Origin: Streptomyces sp. NBC_01717
Lineage (GTDB): Bacteria; Actinomycetota; Actinomycetes; Streptomycetales; Streptomycetaceae
Assembly (NCBI RefSeq): GCF_036248255.1
Contig: NZ_CP109178.1
Span: forward strand, 1,550,001 to 1,614,000
Direction of reading: 5' to 3'
Length of the DNA stretch: 64,000 nucleotides
Positions 41,965 through 50,843 of this stretch are shown here, piece by piece. Every line of letters starts with the position of its first letter. Positions within the stretch are counted from its first letter, which is position 1. Both the position numbers and the translations under genes were made by a program. The notes beneath the pieces were generated by a model. It was not told where the DNA came from, searched no databases, and worked only from the letters and a program-made list of their open reading frames with translations.

Positions 41965-42817
41965 TACCAGCCCCTCCCCCACCGACGCCCGGAACCCGGA
42001 CATGAGTGAGATCGTGGGCAGCCACGACCTGTTGCTGATCACGCTCGACACCCTGCGGTACGACGTGGCGGCGGAGCTCGCCGCCGCCGGCCGCATCCCG
42101 CATCTGGCCCGCCATCTCCCGGGCGGGGTCTGGGAGAAGCGGCATGCTCCCGGCAGCTTCACATACGCCTCCCACCAGGCGATCTTCGCGGGCTTCCTGC
42201 CGACACCCGCCGCCCCCGGCCCGCATCCGCGGCTGTTCGCGGCGCGCTTCGCGGGCAGCGAGACCACGGCTTCCCGCACCTTCGTCTTCGACACCCCCGA
42301 TCTGGTGTCCGCTCTCGCCGGGGTCGGCTACCGCACGGTGTGCATCGGTGGCGTCGGATTCTTCAACCGGCAGGGCCCGCTCGGTTCGGTTCTGCCGGGC
42401 ATGTTCCAGGAGAGCCACTGGGAACCGGAGTTCGGGGTTGCGTCGCCCACCTCCTTCGAGGCCCAGGTGGCCCGGGCCGAGCAGGTCGTCGCGCGGCTTC
42501 CGGCCGAACAGCGGCTGTTCCTCTTCGTCAACGTGTCTGCGCTGCACCAGCCCAACTGGTTCCACCGACCGGGCGCCACCCCGGAGGCGGGTGACTCCCG
42601 CGCCACGCATGCCGCCGCCCTGGAGTACGTCGACGCGCACATCGGCCGGCTCTTCGCCGCCGCGGGCAGCCGCCGCCGTTGCTTCGCCATCGTCTGCTCC
42701 GACCATGGCACGGCGTACGGGGACGACGGCTACACCGGTCACCGGCTCGGCCACGAGTCCGTCTGGACCGTTCCGTACGCGCACTTCTTCCTGGAACCGG
42801 GGGCCACCGCATGCTGA
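41945..42817 (+). CDS. STM4013/SEN3800 family hydrolase (alkaline phosphatase superfamily)
   Basis: The 290-residue enzyme has the sulfatase/phosphodiesterase fold: LLLITLDTLRYDV with Asp35 and the nucleophile Thr36, FTYASHQAIFAGFLP, and the second metal site CSDHGTAYGDDGYTGHRLGHE. No signal peptide is present, so it acts in the cytoplasm, unlike most sulfatases. GTG at 41945 has AAGGA 6 bp upstream, inside the end of the STM4014 gene. Confidence 0.88.
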   Translation: MQPPPPDTSPSPTDARNPDMSEIVGSHDLLLITLDTLRYDVAAELAAAGRIPHLARHLPGGVWEKRHAPGSFTYASHQAIFAGFLPTPAAPGPHPRLFAARFAGSETTASRTFVFDTPDLVSALAGVGYRTVCIGGVGFFNRQGPLGSVLPGMFQESHWEPEFGVASPTSFEAQVARAEQVVARLPAEQRLFLFVNVSALHQPNWFHRPGATPEAGDSRATHAAALEYVDAHIGRLFAAAGSRRRCFAIVCSDHGTAYGDDGYTGHRLGHESVWTVPYAHFFLEPGATAC

Positions 42818-44175
42818 CGAGTCAGCCCACCATCCGTCCGTACCAGAGCTATGTCTACGCCTATCCGCACAAGACGGCGTACGGGAGACTCGACGCACAC
42901 CCCACCGGGCGGCCCGCGCTGCGCGAGCTGTGGGCAGCCGAGCGCAAGGACGCGCTGTCGCTCTATCTCCACATACCGTTCTGCGAGGTCCGCTGCGGCT
43001 TCTGCAACCTCTTCACCCGGATCGGCGCTCCCGATGAGCTGACGACCCGCTACCTCGACGCGCTGGACCGACAGGCCACCGCGGTCCGGGACGCGCTGGG
43101 GGACGAGGCGCCGGTGCGGTTCGCCGCGGCGGCGTTCGGCGGCGGCACCCCCACCTTTCTGACCGCCGCCGAACTGGAGCGGCTCTGCGACATCGCGGAG
43201 CAGCGGATGGGTGCCGACCTGCGCTCCGTACCCCTGTCGATCGAGACGTCGCCGTCGACCGCGACGGCCGACCGGCTGGCCGTCCTCGCCGACCGCGGGA
43301 CGACCAGGATCAGCATCGGCGTACAGAGCTTCATCGACGCCGAAGCCCGCGCGGCGGTCCGCCCGCAGCGCCGCGCCGATGTGGAAGCCGCCCTCGGCCG
43401 GATCCGTGACGTGCGCATCCCGGTCCTCAACATCGACCTGATCTACGGCATCGAAGGGCAGACGGAGGACAGTTGGCGCACCTCGCTGGACGCCGCGCTC
43501 GGCTGGCAGCCGGAGGAGCTGTACCTCTATCCGCTGTACGTGCGCCCGCTGACCGGTCTGGGCCGGTACGGCGCCGACGTCGAGGCAGCGGCGGACGCGG
43601 CGTGGGACGAGCAGCGGCTGCGGCTGTACCGGGCGGGCCGGGACCATCTTCTCGCCCACGGCTACGAGCAGGTCTCGATGCGGATGTTCCGCCGTGCCGA
43701 CGCCCCGCAGGAGGGCCCCGCCGACTACGCGTGCCAGACGGACGGCATGATCGGTCTGGGCTGTGGCGCCCGTTCGTACACCACACGGCTGCACTACTCG
43801 TTCGACTACGCGGTGGAGATGCGTGAAGTACGGACGATCATCGACGGCTACACCGCCACCGAGGACTTCTCACGCGCCGAAGTGGGTCGGTACGTCGACG
43901 GCGACGAGGCGCGCAGACGCCATCTCCTGCAGTCGCTGCTCCAGGCCCAGGGATTGCAACTGGCCGACTACCAAGAACGGTTCGGAACCTTGCCCGGCGA
44001 CGACTTCCGCAGCGAGCTGGACCGGATCGAGGCGCGCGGCTGGCTGGACGGCGCCGCCGACGCGTCCGGGCTGCTGCGGCTGTCGCCCGAGGGCCTGGCG
44101 CACTCCGACGCGCTGGGTCCCGAGCTGTTCTCCCCCGCCGTACGGGCCGCAATGGCCGCGTACGAACTGAAGTGA
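42811..44175 (+). CDS. STM4012 family radical SAM protein (HemW-like)
   Basis: The radical SAM enzyme has 454 residues. The cluster motif HIPFCEVRCGFCNLF has Cys58, Cys62 and Cys65, then the GGGTPT and SIGVQSF motifs and a C-terminal HemW/oxygen-independent coproporphyrinogen oxidase-like region (IGLGCGARSY). Despite the fold it is unlikely to be a porphyrin enzyme, because it always travels with the other STM401x genes as far as I know. It overlaps STM4013 by 7 bp. Confidence 0.9.
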   Translation: MLTSQPTIRPYQSYVYAYPHKTAYGRLDAHPTGRPALRELWAAERKDALSLYLHIPFCEVRCGFCNLFTRIGAPDELTTRYLDALDRQATAVRDALGDEAPVRFAAAAFGGGTPTFLTAAELERLCDIAEQRMGADLRSVPLSIETSPSTATADRLAVLADRGTTRISIGVQSFIDAEARAAVRPQRRADVEAALGRIRDVRIPVLNIDLIYGIEGQTEDSWRTSLDAALGWQPEELYLYPLYVRPLTGLGRYGADVEAAADAAWDEQRLRLYRAGRDHLLAHGYEQVSMRMFRRADAPQEGPADYACQTDGMIGLGCGARSYTTRLHYSFDYAVEMREVRTIIDGYTATEDFSRAEVGRYVDGDEARRRHLLQSLLQAQGLQLADYQERFGTLPGDDFRSELDRIEARGWLDGAADASGLLRLSPEGLAHSDALGPELFSPAVRAAMAAYELK

Positions 44176-45101
44176 GCACGCATATGGACCTGACGATCCT
44201 GTACCGCGGTCCGCTGGCGTCGTGCGACTACGACTGCCCGTACTGCCCGTTCGCCAAGCGGCGCGACAGTCCGGAACAGCTGCGTGCGGACCGTGCCGCG
44301 CTGGAGCGGTTCACCACCTGGGCGGCGGCGCAGACCGGCGACCGGATCTCGGTGCTGTTCACGCCATGGGGCGAGGGGCTGGTCCGCTCCTGGTACCGCC
44401 GGGCGCTGGTCGAGCTGGCGCAGCTGCCGCACATCGGCCGGGTCGCGATCCAGACCAATCTCAGCGGCCGCACGCGGTGGCTTGCCGAGGCGGGTGAGTC
44501 CGGTCGCGACAGGATCGCGCTGTGGTGCACGTACCACCCGGGGCAGACGCCGTACGGCCGCTTCCTCGCCAAGTGCCGGGAGCTGACCGGCCTCGGTGTC
44601 CGGTACAGCGTCGGTGTGGTCGGTCTCGACGAGCATCTCGACGAGGCGCGGCGGCTCCGTGCCGACCTGCCCGGCGAGGTGTACCTCTGGGTCAACGCCG
44701 CCGAGGGGCGGAGCTACACGGACGAGGAGGCGGACCGCTGGACGGCCCTCGACCCCCTCTTCCCGTACAGCCGGGAGCCGCACCGCTCGGCCGGGATGCC
44801 CTGCCGGACCGGCGAGTCGGTCATCTCGGTGGACGGGGAAGGCACGGTGCGCCGCTGCCACTTCGTCCCGGCCGAGCTCGGCAATCTCTACGACGGCAGC
44901 TACCGGCGGGCGTTGGGCCCGCGGGCCTGTCCGCTCGCCGTGTGCGACTGCCACATCGGATATGTGCATCTGGAGACGCTGCCGCTGTACGACGTCTTCG
45001 CGGGCGGTGTACTGGAACGCATACCGGCCGAGCCGGCGCGCGTACCGGCGCACCGGGATCAAGCGTTGCTGCCGTTGTTCCCGGTCGGCGGACGGGCCTG
45101 A
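44172..45101 (+). CDS. STM4011 family radical SAM protein
   Basis: The 309-residue enzyme has radical SAM motif CDYDCPYC (Cys18, Cys22, Cys25), WGEGL and IQTNLSG, and a Cys-rich C-terminal part (PCRTGESVISVDGEGTVRRC, then CPLAVCDCHIGY) that looks like a SPASM/Twitch-type auxiliary Fe-S site. SPASM proteins often modify peptides. GTG at 44172 overlaps the preceding stop (GTGA); an in-frame ATG at 44184 is possible. It is the last gene of the cluster and ends at a strong convergent terminator. Confidence 0.88.
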   Translation: MSTHMDLTILYRGPLASCDYDCPYCPFAKRRDSPEQLRADRAALERFTTWAAAQTGDRISVLFTPWGEGLVRSWYRRALVELAQLPHIGRVAIQTNLSGRTRWLAEAGESGRDRIALWCTYHPGQTPYGRFLAKCRELTGLGVRYSVGVVGLDEHLDEARRLRADLPGEVYLWVNAAEGRSYTDEEADRWTALDPLFPYSREPHRSAGMPCRTGESVISVDGEGTVRRCHFVPAELGNLYDGSYRRALGPRACPLAVCDCHIGYVHLETLPLYDVFAGGVLERIPAEPARVPAHRDQALLPLFPVGGRA

Positions 45102-45105
45102 TCGA

Positions 45106-45139
45106 GCCGGACGGGCCTCGGCGAACAAGCCCGTCCGGC
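45106..45139. terminator. bidirectional terminator between STM4011 and SGNH genes
   Basis: GCCGGACGGGC (45106-45116) and GCCCGTCCGGC (45129-45139) are perfect 11-bp arms with a 12-nt loop between converging genes. Confidence 0.85.
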
Positions 45140-45159
45140 CGAAGAGGACACCGCGCCGG

Positions 45160-46014
45160 TCACAGCGGCAGCAGGTCGGGCCGCTTCGCCTCGACGTGGT
45201 CACCGGAGGACTCGCCGCGCAGCCGCCGTCCGATCCACGGCACCAGATATTCGCGCGCCCAGTGGATGTCGTCGCGCCGCACCTCGAGCGTGCCGCGCTG
45301 TGCCTGTGGCGGCCACTCCTGGTCGGGGTCGGCCGGCACATCGAGGCCGAGGACCTGGGCGGCGCGCAGCGCGACCCGGGTGTGTCCCTCGGGCGACAGA
45401 TGGAGCCGGTCGTCGTCCCAGGCGCGCCTGTCCTGCACGGACCGCAGCGACCACAGGTCGAGGACCGGGCAGTCGTAGCGGTCGGCGATGGACCGCACAT
45501 GGGCGGTGTAGGTGGCGATCTTGCCGCGCAGATGGCGCAGCACGGGAACGCCGCGGGTGTCGAAGCCGGTCGTGACCATGACGGTGCCGACCGACCGGGT
45601 CAGGTCGGCGACCGCGCGCTCGAAGCGTTCGGCCACGTCGTCGGGGTCGGTGCCGGGCCGGATGATGTCATTGCCGCCCGCGCAGAAGCTCACCAGGTCG
45701 GGGGCGAGTTGCTTGGCGCGGGGCACCTGTTCCTCGACTATCTGGTCGAGGAGGCGTCCGCGTACGGCGAGATTGGCGTACCGGAAGTTCCCGTGAGCCG
45801 AACCGGCGGAACCATCGCTGTTCGTCGCTGCGTCGGGGTCGGGGAGCTGGTCCGCGAGGAGTACGGCGAATCGGTCCGCCCAGCCGACGAAGGTTCCGTC
45901 CGGGCCGGGGTCTCCGACCCCCTCGGTGAAGCTGTCGCCAATCGCTGCGTACGACCCGATGGCGCCATGCCGGTTGTTGACGCCACGTTGATTTTTTCTC
46001 GAATCGTCTGCCAC
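45160..46014 (-). CDS. SGNH/GDSL hydrolase
   Basis: The 284-residue esterase/lipase-fold protein has the block I motif IGDSFTEG (about residues 25-32), block II LAVRG, block III SFCAGGNDI with Gly and Asn of the oxyanion hole, and block V DRLHLSPEGH with catalytic Asp/His. There is no signal peptide, so it is cytoplasmic. GTG at 46014 has AGGA 9 bp upstream. Substrate unknown; acyl esters are typical. Confidence 0.9.
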   Translation of the reverse strand: MADDSRKNQRGVNNRHGAIGSYAAIGDSFTEGVGDPGPDGTFVGWADRFAVLLADQLPDPDAATNSDGSAGSAHGNFRYANLAVRGRLLDQIVEEQVPRAKQLAPDLVSFCAGGNDIIRPGTDPDDVAERFERAVADLTRSVGTVMVTTGFDTRGVPVLRHLRGKIATYTAHVRSIADRYDCPVLDLWSLRSVQDRRAWDDDRLHLSPEGHTRVALRAAQVLGLDVPADPDQEWPPQAQRGTLEVRRDDIHWAREYLVPWIGRRLRGESSGDHVEAKRPDLLPL

Positions 46015-46120
46015 AAGGGCACATCCTGCACTGCTGAATGTGACCTACGCGACCGTAATAAGGGGTTGACGGGAGGTGAGATAGACCACCCGGTCAGGTT
46101 TTGGTAAAGAGGGAATAAGT

Positions 46121-46154
46121 GATGGGGCGGTGCGCCGCCGCGCACCGCCCCATC
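46121..46154. terminator. terminator after the M23 peptidase gene
   Basis: GATGGGGCGGTGCG (46121-46134) and CGCACCGCCCCATC (46141-46154) are perfect 14-bp arms with a 6-nt loop, 36 bp beyond the M23 peptidase stop on the minus strand. Confidence 0.9.
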
Positions 46155-46189
46155 AACAAGCCGTTCGGATCAGGCCTGATCGGATCCGA

Positions 46190-47050
46190 TCAGACGGAGA
46201 TTCCGTGCGAAGCCAGGAAGGCGACCGGGTCGATGTCCGAGCCGTACGCGGGGCCGGTGCGGACCTCGAAGTGGAGGTGCGGGCCGGTGACGTTGCCGGT
46301 GGCACCGGAGAGGCCGATCTGCTGGCCGGTCGAGAGGGTCTGACCCACCGAGACGGAGAGCGCGGACAGGTGGCCGTACTGCGAGTAGTGGCCGTCGGCG
46401 TGCTTGACGACGACCTCGTTTCCGTACGCGCCACCCCAGCCGGCGGTGACGACGGTGCCGGAGGTGATCGCCTTCACGCTGGTGCCGGTGGCGACCGGGA
46501 AGTCGATGCCGGTGTGGCTGCCACTGGACCAGTTGGCACCGGAGGCACGGTAGTTGGTGGTGTGCTTGCCCGGGACCGGGGCGACGTAGCCGGAGCTGCT
46601 GCTCTGGGCGGGCGCGGGCTTGGTGGCCACCGGAGCCTTCGACGGGGCCGGGGCGGCCTGCGTGGTGCCGGTGGCCGCGGCGGAGCCGCCGAGGGTCAGC
46701 TTCATGCCCGGGTGGATCAGGCTCGGGTTGCCGCCGATGACCTCACGGTTGTCCTGGTACAGCTTCTCCCAGCCACCCTCGACCTTGTTGTCGGAGGCGA
46801 TCTTCGCCAGGTAGTCGCCGGCGACGACGGAGTACGTCCGGGTCTCGGCCTGCTTGTTCGCGACCGGGGCGGCCGACGCGGCGTGCGTGGCGGCGGCGGA
46901 GTGCGCGACGGGGGCGGCCTGCTCCGCGGCGTGGGCACCGGTGGCACCGAGCAGCGGGAGGGCGATGACGGCCCCGCCGGCGCCGGCGGCGGCAACGCCA
47001 CGAGCGATGGTGCTGGACTTCGGACGACGATGCTTACCCGATATGGGCAT
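46190..47050 (-). CDS. secreted LysM and M23 peptidoglycan endopeptidase
   Basis: The 286-residue protein has an export signal (KSSTIARGVAAAGAGGAVIALPLLGATGAHA), a LysM domain at about 70-120 (YSVVAGDYLAKIASDNKV to IHPGMKLTL), an Ala/Pro linker, and a C-terminal M23 lysostaphin-type domain with SHTGIDFP and GPHLHFEVR, the His/Asp zinc ligands. It should bind and cut cell-wall peptidoglycan. GAGG is 9 bp before ATG. The transcript leader carries a c-di-AMP ydaO-type riboswitch, so its expression should respond to that nucleotide, as for other Streptomyces cell-wall hydrolases. Confidence 0.93.
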   Translation of the reverse strand: MPISGKHRRPKSSTIARGVAAAGAGGAVIALPLLGATGAHAAEQAAPVAHSAAATHAASAAPVANKQAETRTYSVVAGDYLAKIASDNKVEGGWEKLYQDNREVIGGNPSLIHPGMKLTLGGSAAATGTTQAAPAPSKAPVATKPAPAQSSSSGYVAPVPGKHTTNYRASGANWSSGSHTGIDFPVATGTSVKAITSGTVVTAGWGGAYGNEVVVKHADGHYSQYGHLSALSVSVGQTLSTGQQIGLSGATGNVTGPHLHFEVRTGPAYGSDIDPVAFLASHGISV

Positions 47051-47065
47051 GAAGAATTTCCTCTC

Positions 47066-47190
47066 CGGCGCCTACGAGGTGAGCTGTCGGGTTCGGGCTG
47101 GAGATGCCCGGTCGCAGGAAGTGCGACTTCACCCCGAGCCGGCCGGATTTCTCCGGTCGGCGGCTTACCTGGTTCCCCCGCTCCTGCCAC
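47066..47190 (-). ncRNA. ydaO-yuaA (c-di-AMP) riboswitch
   Basis: On the minus strand the leader of the M23 gene reads GCGGGGGAACCAGG, then a GC hairpin, CTCGGGGTGAAGTCGC, ACTTCCTGCGAC, GGGCATCTCCAGCCCGAACC and CGACAGCTCACCTCGTAGGC, ending 16 bp before the start codon. These are the conserved blocks of Streptomyces ydaO riboswitches, which bind c-di-AMP and switch cell-wall hydrolase genes off. The exact ends are approximate. Confidence 0.9.
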
Positions 47191-47505
47191 ACGATGAGTG
47201 GGTGTGAATTCCGGTCGGCGGCAGGATTAGGCGGTCCGTCCGGATTGACGGTGACCGTAAACGAGTGAGGACGAGCAGAACAAGCCATCGGTTGCGTGCC
47301 GGAATCCGCGCCGGGAATTCGACGCGGAATTCCGGTCACACTCCGTGGATTAAGGATCTTGGCTTTCCGCGCGGTGTACGGATTACCCGGCCGCCGCGCC
47401 ACCACACACCGTCACGGATATGATCCCGCTCACGAGAGACCCCTCATCTCCCGCATAATCAGGGCATGTTCTACTAAATGCCTCAATACGGACATGTCAT
47501 GAACA
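47191..47505. other. promoter region of the M23 peptidase gene
   Basis: About 315 bp without a gene, upstream of the riboswitch and next to the end of the alpha-galactosidase gene. It is relatively AT-rich. No repeat or operator is evident. Confidence 0.45.
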
Positions 47506-49602
47506 TCATCCGCGTCGGAGCCTCAGCACCTTCGCGTCCAGGTCCCCCCGCAGGCCGCTGTGCAGTCCCTGATGCAGCAGCACGGAACCGTGGTGGGCGA
47601 CCCCGGTGTCCAAGCAGGTGTAGGTCGCCGTGGGGTCGAGCCCCCGCAGCCGCAGGACCGGCGGCAGCTCCCCGTACCTCTGTGCCTCCAACCACATGAG
47701 CACCACGGTCTCGTCACCGTGCGTGTACTGCACGGCGCTGAGCCCGCCGCGCGGCGCACGCAGCCGGTACAGCGCACCGTGCTGCACCACCGGACGGATC
47801 TCCTTGTACAGGTCCACCCAGCCGCGGGCCTCGGCCAGCTCCTCGTCGCTCCACTCGGTGAGGTCTCCGCCGACCCCGAGCACCCCGGCCATCGCGCTCA
47901 CGAAGCGGAAGCGCAGCGAGCTCACCCTGCTGTTGAGCTGGGCATTCGGGCTGTCGGTGACCCAGGCGGCCATCACTCGAGCCGGATGGATCTGCCCGAA
48001 GCCCTCCTGGATGGCGAGCCGGTCCAGCGGGTCGGTGTTGTCGGAGGTCCACACCTGGTCGGTACGGGCGAGGATGCCCAGATCGATCCTGCCGCCGCCG
48101 CCCGAGCAGGATTCGAAGGCGACACCGGGGTGCGCCGCCCGCAGCCGGTCGATCAGCGCGTACAGCGCATCCACATGCTCGATCCAGAGCTTCTGCGGAT
48201 ACTCCTCGCCCGGCCAGCCCGCATCGGTGAAGCAGCGGTTGAAGTCCCATTTCACATAGTCGATCGGGGCGCCGGAGAGCAGTGAGTCGAGCTGTTCCCA
48301 CAGATAGTTCTGTACATCGGTCCGGGCCAGATTCAGCACCAGCTGATTTCGGAACTCCGTGCGGGTCCGCCCGGGAAAGTGCTGCACCCAGTCAGGGTGC
48401 GCGCGGTACAGGTCGCTGTCGGCGTTCACCATCTCCGGTTCGACCCAGATACCGAACTGCATACCGAGCGCGTGCACTTCGTCGGCGAGCGGCTTCAGCC
48501 CGCCGGGGAAGCGCTCGGGGTTCGGGGTCCAGTCGCCGAGTCCCGCCCGGTCGCTGGTGCGCTGCCCGAACCACGCGTCGTCCACCACGAACAGTTCGAC
48601 ACCCATCGCTGCGGCGCGCACGGCCAGGGCGCGCTGCTGGTCCTCCGCGATGTCGAAGCCGGTGGCCTCCCAGGAGTTGTAGAGCACCGGCCGCAGGCTT
48701 TCGGCGTCCGGAACGACGTGGGCCAGCTGCCAGGCGTGCCAGGCCCTGCTCGCCCCGCCGAACCCTTCGGCGCTCCAGAGTCCCGCGAACACCGGTGTGG
48801 TGTACGTCTCCCCCGGTGCGAGCCGCAGCAGCCCCGAGTCGTCGTAGCCGGCCCCGCCGGTGATCTGTACGAGCCCGTCGGGAAGCTGCTGCACGGCGAT
48901 CCGCCACGAGCCGGACCAGGCGAGCGCGCAGCCGTACACCTCGCCGTCCACCTCGGTGGCCGCTCCGTCCGCGTCGAGCGCGACCCAGGGCAGGAACTGG
49001 TGCCCGGTGTGACCGCGCCTGCTGGAGAGGACCTTCTCGCCGTACGTCAGCTCCGACCGCACGAGCTGCGTCTCCGCCGCCCACCGCCCGTGCAGGTGAC
49101 TGAGGCGCCAGCCGTCGCGGGCGGGCAGCGCCCAGGCGGCCGCGTCGGCTCGCAGCAGCTCCAGCGGCGGTCCGTCGGGGCCGGTGTGCCTGACGGTGAC
49201 CCAGCGCTCGATCACATCGGAGTCGTCCCGCATCCGGTAGTGCAGCGTCAGCGCGAGCTGCTGTACGGAGTCGGAGAACGCGATGCGCAGTTCGTCGCCG
49301 TCCACCGCCGCCTCGGCGTAGGCCCATTCGGTGCCACGGACCTCGGGGGTACGTACCGAGAGCGCGGGCCGGACGAACCGGGGACCACCCTCCACCGGGT
49401 ACTCCTCGCGGCCGTCCAGCCGCGATTCGAAGCCGCGGAAGGGCAGTACCGGTGCGGCGGCGAGGGTCTCGGCGGCCGCGAGGGAGATGCGCGGCCCCCA
49501 GTGCAGATGCAGCAGTTCGTCCCGGTCCGTGAGATGCAGCGCATAGCTGCCGGTCGCCCCGGTCAGCAGCCAGGTCCGACCCGTGTCACCAGTCTCGATC
49601 AT
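47506..49602 (-). CDS. alpha-galactosidase, glycoside hydrolase family 36
   Basis: The 698-residue cytoplasmic enzyme has an N-terminal beta-sandwich, a TIM barrel with WEATGFDIAEDQQ, FVVDDAWFG and the nucleophile in YVKWDFNR (Asp453). The sugar-binding Cys/Trp motif ESCSGGGGRIDLG and the acid/base aspartate near residue 521 (SDNTDPLDR) follow. These match GH36 enzymes that cut alpha-1,6-galactosides such as melibiose and raffinose. GGGGA precedes the ATG. It has no transporter or regulator beside it, so sugar uptake must be coded elsewhere. Confidence 0.92.
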   Translation of the reverse strand: MIETGDTGRTWLLTGATGSYALHLTDRDELLHLHWGPRISLAAAETLAAAPVLPFRGFESRLDGREEYPVEGGPRFVRPALSVRTPEVRGTEWAYAEAAVDGDELRIAFSDSVQQLALTLHYRMRDDSDVIERWVTVRHTGPDGPPLELLRADAAAWALPARDGWRLSHLHGRWAAETQLVRSELTYGEKVLSSRRGHTGHQFLPWVALDADGAATEVDGEVYGCALAWSGSWRIAVQQLPDGLVQITGGAGYDDSGLLRLAPGETYTTPVFAGLWSAEGFGGASRAWHAWQLAHVVPDAESLRPVLYNSWEATGFDIAEDQQRALAVRAAAMGVELFVVDDAWFGQRTSDRAGLGDWTPNPERFPGGLKPLADEVHALGMQFGIWVEPEMVNADSDLYRAHPDWVQHFPGRTRTEFRNQLVLNLARTDVQNYLWEQLDSLLSGAPIDYVKWDFNRCFTDAGWPGEEYPQKLWIEHVDALYALIDRLRAAHPGVAFESCSGGGGRIDLGILARTDQVWTSDNTDPLDRLAIQEGFGQIHPARVMAAWVTDSPNAQLNSRVSSLRFRFVSAMAGVLGVGGDLTEWSDEELAEARGWVDLYKEIRPVVQHGALYRLRAPRGGLSAVQYTHGDETVVLMWLEAQRYGELPPVLRLRGLDPTATYTCLDTGVAHHGSVLLHQGLHSGLRGDLDAKVLRLRRG

Positions 49603-49796
49603 GTCATCCCCACATTCACACAGTTCCGCACATCATCAAGCTCCGACGGTCGGCCGGACAACGCCCGTGCAGGGGGAATTCACCGGCGGTCGGGGCGAGA
49701 ACGGCCGAGATGATTGCCCGAGGCACTGATGTCGTATCGTCGCGGGAGTGACCTCGCCGGCGAGCCGCGCCGACGCCAGACATTCCAGGAGACACC

Positions 49797-50609
49797 GTGA
49801 CGCAGCAGGTGCCGCAGATCCCGTCGACGGAACCCGAGCTGTCGGGCGTGCGCAACTTCCGCGACGTGGGCGGGCTGCCCACCTTCGACGGACGCCGGGT
49901 GCGGTACGGACGGCTCTTCCGCAGCGGTCACCTCGCGCACGCCACCTCCGAGGACGCGGCGTTCCTCGGCGGTCTCGGGCTGCACACGATCTTCGACTTC
50001 CGGAATGCGGCCGACCACAAGCTCGACGGCCTGGACGTAGAACTGCCGGGTGTGCGGAATGTGAGCATCCCGCTCTCCGACCCGGCCGACGGCGCCGAGT
50101 TCTGGCAGATGGTCCGCGACGGCAACATCGAGCAGCTGCGCGACATCCTCGCCGACGGCAAGGGAGCGGCCCGGATGACCGCCTCGTACCGGGCGATCGT
50201 CAGGGACCGCACCGCCGAGCACAGCCGGGTGCTGCACGCCCTGGCCGAGGACAGTGTCCCGGCGCTGATGCACTGCGCGGCGGGCAAGGACCGGGCCGGG
50301 ATCTCGATCGCGGTGGCGCTGCTCGCCGTCGGGGTCGAGCGCGAGGCCATCGAGGCCGACTACCTCAAGTCCAACGAGCTGCACCGCCGGTACAAGGTGC
50401 GCCGCAGCGACACCTCGGCGACCGGGATGTCGCCCGAGGTGATGGAGCTGCTCAGCCCGCTCTTCGACGCCCGCGCCGAATATCTCGCCCAGGCCTTCAC
50501 CACCATCGAGGAGACCTGGGGCAGCACCGACCGCTATCTCGCCGATGGACTGAAGCTCACTCCGCAGACGCTGGAGCGGCTGCGCGGACGGCTGCTGGAC
50601 GAGGCGTAA
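49797..50609 (+). CDS. tyrosine-protein phosphatase
   Basis: The 270-residue protein phosphatase has P-loop HCAAGKDRAG with Cys160 and Arg166 and the N-terminal NFRDVGGLPTFDGRRVRYGRLFRSGHL of the PtpB/MptpB-like (Tyr_phosphatase_3) family. These phosphatases are often lipid- or phosphotyrosine-specific and can be exported in actinobacteria; no signal is seen here. GTG at 49797 has AGGAG 5 bp upstream. It is divergent from the alpha-galactosidase and convergent on the DUF6126 gene. Confidence 0.92.
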   Translation: MTQQVPQIPSTEPELSGVRNFRDVGGLPTFDGRRVRYGRLFRSGHLAHATSEDAAFLGGLGLHTIFDFRNAADHKLDGLDVELPGVRNVSIPLSDPADGAEFWQMVRDGNIEQLRDILADGKGAARMTASYRAIVRDRTAEHSRVLHALAEDSVPALMHCAAGKDRAGISIAVALLAVGVEREAIEADYLKSNELHRRYKVRRSDTSATGMSPEVMELLSPLFDARAEYLAQAFTTIEETWGSTDRYLADGLKLTPQTLERLRGRLLDEA

Positions 50610-50622
50610 GGACCTCCCGGCA

Positions 50623-50657
50623 GCGGTGGCCGGCGGTCACCCCTTGCCGGCCACCGC
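50623..50657. terminator. bidirectional terminator between phosphatase and DUF6126 genes
   Basis: GCGGTGGCCGGC (50623-50634) and GCCGGCCACCGC (50646-50657) are perfect 12-bp arms with an 11-nt loop. The right arm lies inside the 3' end of the DUF6126 gene. Confidence 0.8.
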
Positions 50658-50810
50658 GAAGAGGAGGTAGAGGAAGGCCGCGAAGACGTGTCCGGCGACG
50701 AGATAGGCGACCAGCCGGATCACCACGCCGCGCGGAAACTTCCCCTCCTGCGGTCCGTCGTTCCTGGACCTGGCCGGGGTGAGCGGATCGAAGTTCTCTG
50801 AATCGGACAT
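50637..50810 (-). CDS. small membrane protein, DUF6126 family
   Basis: The protein has 57 residues: a polar N-terminus (MSDSENFDPLTPARSRNDGP) and one transmembrane helix (VVIRLVAYLVAGHVFAAFLYLLFAVAGKG). AGAGGA is 5 bp before ATG. It begins 33 bp after the XRE-cupin regulator stop on the same strand; this pair is a conserved neighbour of Streptomyces hopanoid clusters. Its role is unknown; a membrane partner of the regulator or of hopanoid trafficking is possible. Confidence 0.8.
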   Translation of the reverse strand: MSDSENFDPLTPARSRNDGPQEGKFPRGVVIRLVAYLVAGHVFAAFLYLLFAVAGKG

Positions 50811-50843
50811 GACAGTCCTCTCTGGCGACCGGACGGACCGGGC

